Positions 18,386 through 26,635 of a stretch of 64,000 nucleotides of DNA are shown piece by piece. The notes under the pieces are model-generated. The model made no database searches. It saw nothing but the letters and a program-made list of their open reading frames with translations, and was not told where the DNA came from. The translations under genes and the position numbers were made by a program. Origin of the DNA: Bacillus_BD sp963765265 (GTDB lineage: Bacteria; Bacillota; Bacilli; Bacillales; Cytobacillaceae); the NCBI GenBank assembly GCA_963765265.1, contig CAVXVN010000003.1:186001-250000 (forward strand), given 5' to 3'. Position 1 is the first letter of the stretch; the number at the start of each line of letters is the position of its first letter.

Positions 18386-21300
18386 ATGGAATTAGATATA
18401 AAGAAAAGGTCCTATCATGTTATATCAGGTAGGTTGAGAACAGAGCTCTATGGTTTAAAAAATAATCCTGATGTAGCCCTACAATTTGAAAAAGTTTTTT
18501 CTTCAATAAAAGGAATTCTTTATATAGAAACAAATATCATTTCGGGGAAAATTCTTTTACAATATAACGAAAATATCATTCCACTTGATGAATTGTGTTT
18601 CCTTATTTCTAAATTTGAAGAAACGTACTTTAAACAATTACACGGGTTTAATGAAGTCGATGAGGAGGCAGATGGTACAGAAGCAGAGACTTTTTCTCAA
18701 GTTGCCGCCACTTACGATTTTTCTGCCGAAATGGGCCATGAAAGGGGCCATGCCGGAAGTTCTAAACAAAACATTGTAGGATCTATTTTAAGATCTTTGC
18801 CTAAAAATCAATGGTCACGGGCACCTGCAGACGAATCAGTACCATTGCCGCTTGCTCTTTCAGTGACGGGTCTAGGAGTCTTAGGCATAAAGCAATTATT
18901 TTTCGGAAGATCTATACTTGCTAGACACCCATTGCCTTTTTACATAGCTGCGGCTTTGTCAGTCAGCACTGGATACGCCTTTATTAAAAAGCGCCTTAAG
19001 AAATTATCGCGAAATCGAAGGTTGAATATCGATTTACTATTGTCAGCCAGCGCCCTTACGCTTGCCCTCGTTAGGGAAAATCTAATCGTGCTGGCAAGTT
19101 TGAGTTTCATCCAATACTTGAATTGGAAAAGAGAAAAGTCTGTTAAAAAAGGATTAATGGATCAAGAATTTGTTTCAGAAGAAATTGAGGCATATAGCCG
19201 AAGATCATCAAAGCTTGGTTTTATAGGAGCTGGAGCTGCATTAGCCGTTACTCGTAATCCACTTGTGTCTTTAGGCATATTGCTTGCTGCCAATCCACGT
19301 CCAATAACTGCTTCTACGGAATATGCATGGAAGCAAGCAGAACATGCTGCGAACGAAAATAAGCAAGCAATTCCAATAAACGGTTCTGTTTATCAATTGT
19401 CACAAACGGAATATATTGTTTTTGAAGACGCTTCGCTTTTAACTGCTAATGGAACCCTTCGTAAAGACTATATTCCTTTATTAACTCAATTAGCGGGTGG
19501 AAAAGTCGCAGTTGTGAATAATGAATCAAAGGAGAACCTCGATATTCTGGAAAAAAATTTAATGGAGTACGGGGTTCAACTGATTTCGCATCAAGACATA
19601 AACATTAATGCGCGCGAAGAGGTACTCGTTGTTGTAAAGGATCAGCCAGATGAAAAGAACAACGTTATTTCTTTTTATCCATACTGTACGATAGGACAGC
19701 TGAGCAGTATTGCCAAAACAATGGAAAACAGTAAGGATTTACGAAAAATAATAAAACGAAACATGTTGATAACGAGAATTTGGAATTTGGCAGGGTCTAT
19801 CATTGCCATTCCAATGGTCATTAGTGCACCTCTTATCAATTTGATTGGTGATGCCCTTTCGCTAACCTTCATGGCTAATGCAAAAAAATGGACAGAGCAA
19901 AGGTTTGCTCCATCTCGCCGGAGGCAAGAGAGCACCATTGAAGGGGTTGGTAAAGTTCCATGGCATACAAAAAGCTCTGAAGAAATCTTGAAATTTTATA
20001 AGACTGATGTGCATAACGGGCTTAATACAGAGCAGGTAAATCAGACTCTTCCTTTATATGGGAAGAATCAATTGGTTTCGAAGGCACGTCCTCATTGGAT
20101 AAATACCTATTTTGGCCAGTTTAAAGAATTCACGACACAAGTGTTAGGAGCTACCGCCCTTTTAAGTGCGTTTACAGGGCATTTATTTGATGGAATCATC
20201 ATGGGTACCATTCTTCTTATCAATGCTGGAATAGGTACGTTCCAGGAAAGAAAAGCAGATCGGGCAGTGGAAACGATGAGTCAATTTGTGCCTCCGAATT
20301 GCCGTGTCGTTCGGGATGGCACTCTAAAAGAAATTACAGCATATGACTTAGTTCCTGGCGACATTGTGGAGTTAGAGCCAGGGGACCGGATTCCAGCCGA
20401 TCTTCGAATTCTCCAAGCATGGAACTTAGAAGCAAATGAATCCGCGTTAACAGGCGAATCCCTTCCTGTTGAAAAGAAGGAATCGGTGTTAAACGAGAGT
20501 ACGTCAATCTCAGATCGGTCCAACATGCTTTATATGGGCACACATATTACTAGGGGAAAATGCCTAGCCATCGTGGTTCAAACAGGCAAAAATACAGAAA
20601 TGGGGCATTTATTAGCTCTGTTGTCAGAAGATGAGGATCATACAACACCACTTCAAAAGCAAGTAACAGCGATTAGTAAAAAGTTTATGAAAGGTGCTCT
20701 AGTTGTTGGTGCTATTGTTTTTATGACAGGGTTATTAAGAGGGATTCCGATTACAGAAATGGTAACTACTTCTGTTGCCTTAACTGCTTCTGCGATTCCG
20801 GAGGGGCTCCCAATAGTCATTACCTTTGCCCTAACAGCAGGAATCTTCCGTATGGCGAACAAAAAGGCGTTGGTTCGTAACCTGTCCGCTTTAGAAACGT
20901 TGGGAAGAACCACCGTTATTTGTTCAGATAAAACTGGCACTTTAACAAAGAATGAAATGACCGTGAAGCGGATTGTTACAATAGATAAAGAATTTGACAT
21001 AACTGGGGATGGTTATAATCCTGAAGGTACCATTATTGGATTAAACCAAGGAAAAATTGGTTCAGAAGAGGTGGACCAACTTTTAAAAATTTCCTTACAT
21101 TGCAATGATTCGGGGCTGCATCAAGAGGGCGGACGCTGGAATGTGAAAGGCGATCCGACCGAAGGAGCTCTTCTTACCCTTGCAGCGAAAAGCGGGCTGT
21201 TAAAAGAGAATTATAGCCATTGGAAGCGGGCTGGAGAAATCCCGTTTGATTCAGCAAGTGGAAAAATGAGTGTTGTTTGTCATGAAGGTGAACATGAAGA

Positions 21301-22639
21301 TCAATGTATTGTCATGTCAAAGGGATCTGTTGAGAAACTCTTGCAGCATTGTACACACTATCAAAAAGGCGGGCAGATTTATCCATTAACAGAAAAGATT
21401 CGCAGACAAATGATGGAGAAAAATGATGCTCTAGCAAGCCAAGCTTTAAGGGTATTAGGATTTGGCTACCGAGAGTTGGAGAAGTTTAATGGAAAGATGG
21501 AAGACGTGGATCAAAGTCTTATTTTTGTTGGAATGGTCGGGATGATCGATCCACCAAAACCGGAAGTGGAAGAAAGTATTCGTGAAGCGGTCGAGCTTGG
21601 CATTAGAACGGTCATGATTACCGGAGATCATCCGTTAACTGCCCTCTCCATTGCGAAGCAAATTGGAATTTATAATGATAACAAGAGAGTGGTAACAGGG
21701 CAGGAACTAGATCGCCTTGCAGATGAAGAATTGAAAGCCATTATTGATGACGTTGCTATTTTTGCGAGAGTAACACCAGAGCATAAGCTTCGTATCGTCA
21801 CAGTTCTTCAGGAAAAAGGACATATAGTAGCGATGACAGGGGATGGCGTTAATGATTCACCTGCTATAAAAAAGGCCGACGTGGGAATAGCGATGGGCCA
21901 AACGGGAACCCAGGTAACAAAAGAAACAGCTGATATGGTTTTAAAGGAGGATCATTTTGGGTCGATTGTAGACGGCGTTAAAGAAGGCCGAACCATCATA
22001 GGGAATATTCGAAAAGCCATTGGCTGTTTGTTAAGTGGAAACCTTGCAGAAATACTTGCCTCTTCCGTGGCTGTAATGGCTGGAATGCCACTGCCAATCG
22101 TACCAGTTCAAATATTACTCATGAATATGCTGACAGATGCTCTGCCTGCTATGGTCCTTGCTATCAATCCGGGCAAGAAAACAAAAGAAACAAAACGGCA
22201 GGAAATAATTGATGGCACTTTATACAAACAAGTCATTACACGTGGTGCTATTTTAGGGGTAGGATCACTTGGGCTATTCATGTGGAATTTGAGAATGGGA
22301 ATGCCTGTAGCAGCGGCTCAAACCGTGGCTTTTGCAACGTTAGTAGCAGGTCAGCTCATTCAAACATTCTCATGGAGACAAGCCGGATCAGGGGAATCTA
22401 TAAATGATTTGAAAAAGGATCGTTTCTTGATTGGAGCCTTGGGAATTTCCTGGTTATCACTGCTAAGTGTTATCTATATCCCACCGCTAGCTGGAATCTT
22501 TAAAACTGTTGCTCTGCCTCTTTGGAATTGGGGACCAATTCTTTTAGTGGCAATGGCATCAGCACTGCTCGCAAGACCAGCATCAAAATTATGGATTTCA
22601 CGCCAGCCGGTATATCAAAAGGGGTTATCAGCCGCATAA
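18386..22639 (+). CDS. Very large P-type cation ATPase with extra N-terminal domain
   Basis: 1417 residues against about 900 for ordinary P2 ATPases. Residues 1-75 resemble a heavy-metal-associated fold (RSYHVISGRLRTELYGLKNN). About 140-490 is a partly hydrophobic region that lacks catalytic motifs and may be a degenerate pseudo-ATPase half, as in mycobacterial CtpH/CtpI. The catalytic half starts near 530. It has TGES (about 688), the P2-type membrane motif IPEGLP (about 805), phosphorylation site DKTGTLT (about 848), KGDPTEGALL, DPPKPE and hinge TGDGVNDSPA (about 1151). The ion is unknown; the PEGL motif argues for Ca, Mn or similar rather than Cu/Zn. Two small genes follow in the same direction. 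Confidence 0.85.
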   Translation: MELDIKKRSYHVISGRLRTELYGLKNNPDVALQFEKVFSSIKGILYIETNIISGKILLQYNENIIPLDELCFLISKFEETYFKQLHGFNEVDEEADGTEAETFSQVAATYDFSAEMGHERGHAGSSKQNIVGSILRSLPKNQWSRAPADESVPLPLALSVTGLGVLGIKQLFFGRSILARHPLPFYIAAALSVSTGYAFIKKRLKKLSRNRRLNIDLLLSASALTLALVRENLIVLASLSFIQYLNWKREKSVKKGLMDQEFVSEEIEAYSRRSSKLGFIGAGAALAVTRNPLVSLGILLAANPRPITASTEYAWKQAEHAANENKQAIPINGSVYQLSQTEYIVFEDASLLTANGTLRKDYIPLLTQLAGGKVAVVNNESKENLDILEKNLMEYGVQLISHQDININAREEVLVVVKDQPDEKNNVISFYPYCTIGQLSSIAKTMENSKDLRKIIKRNMLITRIWNLAGSIIAIPMVISAPLINLIGDALSLTFMANAKKWTEQRFAPSRRRQESTIEGVGKVPWHTKSSEEILKFYKTDVHNGLNTEQVNQTLPLYGKNQLVSKARPHWINTYFGQFKEFTTQVLGATALLSAFTGHLFDGIIMGTILLINAGIGTFQERKADRAVETMSQFVPPNCRVVRDGTLKEITAYDLVPGDIVELEPGDRIPADLRILQAWNLEANESALTGESLPVEKKESVLNESTSISDRSNMLYMGTHITRGKCLAIVVQTGKNTEMGHLLALLSEDEDHTTPLQKQVTAISKKFMKGALVVGAIVFMTGLLRGIPITEMVTTSVALTASAIPEGLPIVITFALTAGIFRMANKKALVRNLSALETLGRTTVICSDKTGTLTKNEMTVKRIVTIDKEFDITGDGYNPEGTIIGLNQGKIGSEEVDQLLKISLHCNDSGLHQEGGRWNVKGDPTEGALLTLAAKSGLLKENYSHWKRAGEIPFDSASGKMSVVCHEGEHEDQCIVMSKGSVEKLLQHCTHYQKGGQIYPLTEKIRRQMMEKNDALASQALRVLGFGYRELEKFNGKMEDVDQSLIFVGMVGMIDPPKPEVEESIREAVELGIRTVMITGDHPLTALSIAKQIGIYNDNKRVVTGQELDRLADEELKAIIDDVAIFARVTPEHKLRIVTVLQEKGHIVAMTGDGVNDSPAIKKADVGIAMGQTGTQVTKETADMVLKEDHFGSIVDGVKEGRTIIGNIRKAIGCLLSGNLAEILASSVAVMAGMPLPIVPVQILLMNMLTDALPAMVLAINPGKKTKETKRQEIIDGTLYKQVITRGAILGVGSLGLFMWNLRMGMPVAAAQTVAFATLVAGQLIQTFSWRQAGSGESINDLKKDRFLIGALGISWLSLLSVIYIPPLAGIFKTVALPLWNWGPILLVAMASALLARPASKLWISRQPVYQKGLSAA

Positions 22640-22709
22640 ATGAAGTATAAAAAGAGAAATATTTGACAAGAACTAAACTAATGTCACTTTCACTTTAGGA
22701 GGTCTATCT

Positions 22710-22979
22710 ATGTTTCAAAGAAATCTACAAGGCATTGTGGTTGGCTCAGCATTAGCCATCGTAACAACAGCATTATATCCGGTCATTAAGGACACGCTTC
22801 GCCCGCTAGCTTATGATCTAACAAGGCAAATGAAATATTTTGTGGTCATTACCAAAGAAGGAATTGAAGATCTAGTAGCAGAGGTAAAGTTTGAACGGAT
22901 TAGAAAAGGTCTTGATAAAGATATTTGTATTGAGAGCGAAAGTATGGAAACGAACCAGCCAAATCGGATTTTCGAATAA
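22710..22979 (+). CDS. Small membrane satellite of the P-type ATPase
   Basis: 89 residues after AGGAGGT. One hydrophobic N-terminal segment (GIVVGSALAIVTTALYPV), then an amphipathic helix (EGIEDLVAEVKFERIRK). Small one-helix proteins of this layout are found beside CtpH/CtpI-like ATPases in other Gram-positives and may be accessory subunits. This comparison is from general knowledge of such loci, not a search. It lies 70 bp after the ATPase. Confidence 0.6.
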   Translation: MFQRNLQGIVVGSALAIVTTALYPVIKDTLRPLAYDLTRQMKYFVVITKEGIEDLVAEVKFERIRKGLDKDICIESESMETNQPNRIFE

Positions 22980-23010
22980 AACTGCGCTTGGGTTATAGAG
23001 GAGGGGTAGC

Positions 23011-23247
23011 ATGGAACAAAAGGAAAATGAGGTTATTCTCCATCTCAAGCAGGCACTTACGCAATTGGATCAAGCCATACGTATGACCATTCAATCGCTA
23101 AAAGAAACTCCAGATTCTAAAGCCAATTTAGGTTACGTTTGGGAAGAGTTTCTTGGCACTTTTTTTGGGAAGGTAAGAACGATTGGAAAAGAGAATAAAA
23201 TCAATTTGTTGAATATCATCTCATTTGAGAGGTTAAAAAAGTTTTAA
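23011..23247 (+). CDS. Small helical protein, third gene of the ATPase operon
   Basis: 78 residues; GAGGAGGGG precedes the ATG. Predominantly helical (LKQALTQLDQAIRMTIQSLKE), with no membrane segment or known motif. It is 31 bp after the 22710 gene and in the same direction, so probably co-transcribed. Function unknown. Confidence 0.6.
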   Translation: MEQKENEVILHLKQALTQLDQAIRMTIQSLKETPDSKANLGYVWEEFLGTFFGKVRTIGKENKINLLNIISFERLKKF

Positions 23248-23328
23248 GGTCTTTCTTGGCGTTGAGTATTTAATTAACATCTATCCGTGGATGGACGTTT
23301 TTTTAGGAAATGATAATGGTGAAAAGTT

Positions 23329-23481
23329 GTGAATAACTTTGGATTAAGTTTTCATAGTCCTGCTCCACAGGAGGAAGCAACTGAAACGATACCTCGTATA
23401 CAGGAAAGTTCAGTATTAAAGGTACCATATTTTCCAATAAAAGAACGTGAAAAATACGGTTATAATGGTTACTGTAGATAA
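23329..23481 (+). CDS. Possible small protein or gene fragment
   Basis: GTG at 23329 opens 50 codons (FHSPAPQEEATETIPRI and later VPYFPIKEREKYGYNG). The composition looks coding, but the RBS is weak and I recognise no family. It may be a fragment of a longer gene. A 68-codon frame on the opposite strand covers the same stretch and looks like a shadow. Confidence 0.3.
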   Translation: MNNFGLSFHSPAPQEEATETIPRIQESSVLKVPYFPIKEREKYGYNGYCR

Positions 23482-23788
23482 AAAGAGTAGGGAAAAACAG
23501 CCTACCCAATGCTCATAAAAATGCTCATACTTTTGCTCATAACCTTTTTTGCTTCTGTTCTATATTATTTATAGGTGAGAGCTAAAAAACCTATTATATC
23601 AACGTTTTTTAGCTTCAATTTTTTTCTATTATATGACATGATGAATGGGCGGCATGATGTAAGGCTTTTAAGCCTCCGTCTTGAGAAGTGGTGAACGCCA
23701 TTTTCCGTTCATTTTGTGAACTAGTCACGTAAACAACTATATTCGAAATGAGAGACTACTTTCCCGTAAAAGGGAGGTAGTCTTTTTT
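23482..23788. other. Region with triple GCTCATA and inverted repeat
   Basis: GCTCATA occurs three times at exact 12-bp spacing (23511, 23523, 23535). AGCTAAAAAAC at 23580-23590 is mirrored by GTTTTTTAGCT at 23604-23614. A terminator-like hairpin closes the stretch. No gene is supported. Confidence 0.5.
23752..23788 (+). terminator. Hairpin terminator abutting a recombinase start
   Basis: GACTAC(T)TTCCC / GGGA(G)GTAGTC, then TTTTTT. The recombinase ATG at 23789 follows directly, so read-through or attenuation would control it. The GGGAGG arm is the only possible RBS and is 10-12 nt from the ATG. Confidence 0.6.
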
Positions 23789-24241
23789 ATGTTGTTGAAG
23801 TTCGGATATAAGGATTTTTTAGAAGATAGACGATTTAACAATACGTCAAAAGCAAATATAAAAAACTATGAACACTTGCTAGGAAAGTTTATCGATTACT
23901 GTACGGAGAACGAGGTTACAAACGTAGAAGATATTACTGTAAATCATGTTAAACAACACCTACTTTACTGCCAGGAGAAGGGCGATAAGCCTGGCACAAT
24001 TAACACGAAGTTATTACGTATACGGGCGTTTTTGAATTACATGGTTGAATGTGAAGTGATCCAGAAGAACCCAGCGAAGAAAATAAAAATGCAGAAAGAC
24101 GATGTAAAAATAAACGTATTCTCCGATGAGCAAATACAGCAGATGCTAAGTTATTACAGACGGATTAAGAGAAGAGAGAAAGACTATTTTGCATACAGGG
24201 ATTACATGGTAATTATAGAAGGAACTCGGTATAAAACGTAG
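23789..24241 (+). pseudogene. Tyrosine recombinase, N-terminal half only
   Basis: 150 residues. The SAM-like core-binding domain is intact (KANIKNYEHLLGKFIDYCTENEV and HVKQHLLYCQEKGDKPGTINTKLLRIRAFLNYMV), and the start of the catalytic domain is reached (FSDEQIQQML, YRDYMVII). It then ends at EGTRYKT, just where the first catalytic arginine (GTGxRxxE) should come. The catalytic domain is absent, so the product is inactive. Confidence 0.8.
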
Positions 24242-24465
24242 ATACGGGAAATAGTCGGTAAATGATATAGTATCCGTTAGTACACATTTAGGATTACGAT
24301 GGGTTCCGGATATGGTTCCGATATGTACGGAGCATACTTCCGAATAGGGTTCCTAATGCATGCGAATAAGGTTCCGAATCCACTAGGCGAGACGTTCACC
24401 CAGAAGACACATCCGAAATATCGATGGTATATTCGTAGAAGTTTACTTCCTATGTAATAACAACG

Positions 24466-24496
24466 AAAAAAAGGCAGCCAACCGATCGACCGCCTT
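24466..24496 (-). terminator. Terminator of the tyrosine recombinase
   Basis: On the minus strand AAGGCGG / CTGCCTT with one G-U pair, followed by TTTTTTT. It overlaps the stop codon of the gene at 24495. Confidence 0.65.
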
Positions 24497-25082
24497 ATAA
24501 ATCTAATGCCTTTACGGCTCTATCCTTTTCGTCCTGGGTGATCCCGATGTATCTTAATGTTACGGCTGGGCTACTGTGGTTAAGCATGTCTTGTAATAGT
24601 ACGATATCCGTTCCCATTTTATACTGATGATAGGCGAAAGTTTTCCGCAAACTATGCGATCCGATGTTTTTTAATCCTATTTGTTCGGCAGTTTGTTGAA
24701 TGATGCGCCAGGCACTCTTCCGATTAATTGGCTGAGAGTTTCCGTCCTTATCATGTTTACGAGATTTAAAGAGATATTCGTCGAGGTTGCCTTCGTAGTT
24801 ATCGTTTATGTATTCCTTTAATGCCTTCTGGACGCCTTTTGTCATAGCAACTTTATTATATTTATCTGTCTTTGTTTCCTTCAATGTAAAGCGATCCAGT
24901 AATCCGCCTTTGCCGTCCATTACATCGCAGTACTTTAACGATAGTAAATCAGATACACGAAAAGCAGTATTGATTCCGATAACGAAAAGTAAATGATCTC
25001 TAGCTGATTCACTAAGTAATCTTTTCATGACGTCAATCTTTTTTCTATCTCGAATAGGCTCTACAAATTCCATTTTCAGCAC
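24495..25082 (-). CDS. Short tyrosine recombinase (catalytic domain only)
   Basis: 195 residues with all catalytic positions visible: Arg in NTAFRVSDLLSL, Lys in LKETKTDKYNKV, HxxR in SHSLRKTFAYH, His in LNHSSPAVT and the nucleophile in LRYIG. There is no N-terminal core-binding domain. Short integrases of this kind occur in Bacillus mobile elements and plasmids. RBS is AGAGGTGCTG or similar upstream of the ATG. A 21-bp sequence shared with 63.8 kb lies 111 bp upstream of its start (see findings). Confidence 0.85.
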   Translation of the reverse strand: MLKMEFVEPIRDRKKIDVMKRLLSESARDHLLFVIGINTAFRVSDLLSLKYCDVMDGKGGLLDRFTLKETKTDKYNKVAMTKGVQKALKEYINDNYEGNLDEYLFKSRKHDKDGNSQPINRKSAWRIIQQTAEQIGLKNIGSHSLRKTFAYHQYKMGTDIVLLQDMLNHSSPAVTLRYIGITQDEKDRAVKALDL

Positions 25083-25454
25083 CTCTTTTTATTTTATCGA
25101 ATGCGACTTAACTTAAATTTATTATAATTTATGTCTCATTCAAACGCAATATAAATCTCGTAAATTACGGTAAAGGGTTTCAAAACGTTGAGGCTCTAGG
25201 GTTTATCGTACCTTTACCAATGGGACTTAATTACATTGTGTCTCATTCATATTTTATTTGTAATAGCTCAGGCGGGGTCTCGCGGAATCCGTGCTGCCGG
25301 ATTAGCAACAATTCCGACCAAGAAAATGAAAGTCGAAGACCTATCGCCATCACTCAAAAAAAATTCCGCCAAAAATTTCAGAAATCCGAAGGCACTACGT
25401 AAAACTATCGAATCGATAAAATAGTCAGAATATTTCGTGTATTTTAGTAGGATT
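25083..25454. other. Region between recombinase and Cas12f-like locus
   Basis: It holds the 21-bp sequence at 25194-25214 that is repeated exactly at 63789-63809, and an open frame (25236-25424, + strand) whose second half looks coding (AAGLATIPTKKMKVEDLSP) but has no family I know. It may be the tail of a lost gene. Confidence 0.4.
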
Positions 25455-25465
25455 TATGATATAAT
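25455..25465 (+). promoter_or_regulatory. Extended -10 promoter of the structured RNA
   Basis: TATGATATAAT gives a TRTGN extension directly before a perfect TATAAT (25460-25465). Transcription would start near 25472 and run into the duplicated hairpin region and the Cas12f-like gene. Confidence 0.65.
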
Positions 25466-25471
25466 AGAGGT

Positions 25472-25814
25472 AATAGAATAGGGGGGGTGAACAGCGTAAG
25501 AAAACGGGAATTTATATTAAAGGGTTACTTACGCCCCTTAAATCGAGGTCACTGACGCTCGATAAGCAAGACGCATGGGCAAATCGCCCTTACAACGGAT
25601 GTAGGCGTACAAGCAGTAAGCTCCCCCTGGAAACGATCCAAATAAGAATACCTGCTTACAACGTATGTAGGCGTAAAGGCAGTAAGCACAATATTAAAGG
25701 CAAACCTACGGGCCTTAAATCGAGGCTACGGCGCTCGATAAATCCGCCGTCACAACGTATATACAAGCGGTGCGAATGGCAAGCGCCCATAAAAAGTAGG
25801 GGAGGTTCGCACTA
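25472..25814 (+). ncRNA. Structured, internally duplicated RNA upstream of the Cas12f-like gene
   Basis: About 340 nt with no open frame. A two-hairpin domain occurs twice. Copy 1 is TTAAAGGG / CCCCTTAA (25519-25541) plus ATCGAG / CTCGAT (25543-25564). Copy 2 is TTAAAGGC / GGCCTTAA (25694-25717) plus ATCGAG / CTCGAT (25719-25739). The innermost pair changes from G-C to C-G between copies, a compensatory change. Copy 1 sits in an outer stem GCGTAAG / CTTACGC. Two 33-nt repeats lie between the copies. The last hairpin, GTGCGAA (25770) with TTCGCAC (25806), encloses the RBS of the downstream gene. By position it could be a guide-scaffold (tracrRNA-like) RNA, which is inference. Confidence 0.6.
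25589..25687 (+). repeat. Two 33-nt repeats separated by a 33-nt spacer
   Basis: Copies at 25589-25621 and 25655-25687 share the core TGTAGGCGTA and the ends CTTACAACG...GCAGTAAGC, differing at about three positions. Each can fold back through CTTAC / GTAAG. The intervening sequence is also 33 nt. A weaker relative (ACAACGTATATACAAGCG) lies at 25752. It resembles a minimal CRISPR array, but two imperfect copies are not enough to call one. Confidence 0.55.
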
Positions 25815-26531
25815 GTGAAAATAACCAAAACGATGAAATATGAAATAGCTTACGATAAAACAGTTTACGATATACTAAGCGAAATCCAGTACGAAATTAG
25901 GCGAGTTAAAAATAGAGCGGTCACAATGGCGTGGGACTGGTTTAACTTCTCATTCGGTTATAAAGAGCGATACGGCGAGTATCCGAAACCGAAGGACTTA
26001 CTCGGCAAGGGGCTTAAAGCGGACATTTACGCGTACACGAAAGAGCTTGCGCCGTTTGTTTACTCTATGACGGTAGACGCAGCAAGCCAAGAAGCTGTTA
26101 GCAAGTTTGAAGAAATGAAAGCGGACATACTACGAGGCGACGTTGCGATCCCCGAATACAAAAAAGGCGGTTCGTTCCCGTGCCGAGCTTCGCAAATCGG
26201 AAAACTTACGAAGGAAACGAGCAAGAAGTATCACGCCGAACTAGCGCTATTATCACGCGAAGGCGCAAAGGATCGGGGCTTAACTACGAGGTTTCCTGTA
26301 GTGCTACGAACTGGTAAGGGCGCCAACGATATACTAGACCGTATCATTGAAGGCGAATACAAGCTATGCGACAGTCGGATCAGCAAACGTAAAAAAAAAT
26401 TTTACATAGACGTAGCCTATCAACACGAAGTAACGGCGCCAGTAAGGGACGAAGCTCGAGTAATGGGCGTTGACCTGGGCATTGCAAACGCGGTATACAT
26501 GGCGTTCAACTTCGACAAATTCTTGTTTTAG
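25815..26531 (+). pseudogene. Cas12f-like (type V-F) effector, truncated after RuvC-I
   Basis: 238 residues. GTG start at 25815, 9 nt after GGGGAGG. The N-terminal half resembles Cas12f1 proteins of the Acidibacillus type in order and wording: an N-terminal YEIAYDK strand, VTMAWDWFNFSFGYKERYGE, YPKPKDLLG, EEMKADILRGDVAIPEYKK, GANDILDRIIEGEYKL, and finally RuvC-I VMGVDLGIANAVYMAF with the catalytic Asp near 221. Full-length proteins have about 420 residues. Here RuvC-II, the zinc finger and RuvC-III are missing, so no cleavage activity is expected. GC content and codon use differ from the neighbours (more G/C-ending codons). It ends about 60 bp before an rlmCD-type attachment scar. Confidence 0.75.
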
Positions 26532-26590
26532 TGTTGTTTTATTTAGGTGAACACTACTACATCTTTCAGTTTATCTATATTCAGCACACC

Positions 26591-26635
26591 AGACATGTGG
26601 AGTGCTGTTCACTACTCATAAGGAAAGATAAATAA
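26591..26635 (+). other. Putative attachment site B: second rlmCD-type C-terminal tail
   Basis: Read in frame, this stretch codes RHVECCSLLIRKDK and a stop at 26633-26635, like the end of RlmCD (THVECCVLLKLL). The preceding codons read IQHT. It contains the 15-bp core ACATGTGGAGTGCTG at 26593-26607, identical to 11598-11612. There is no methyltransferase body upstream, so it is a detached 3' end, as expected for a recombination scar. Confidence 0.6.

Noticed and set aside
25589..25687. Bona fide CRISPR array
   Set aside because: Only two repeats with mismatches and one spacer-sized gap; kept as a candidate repeat pair and not called an array.
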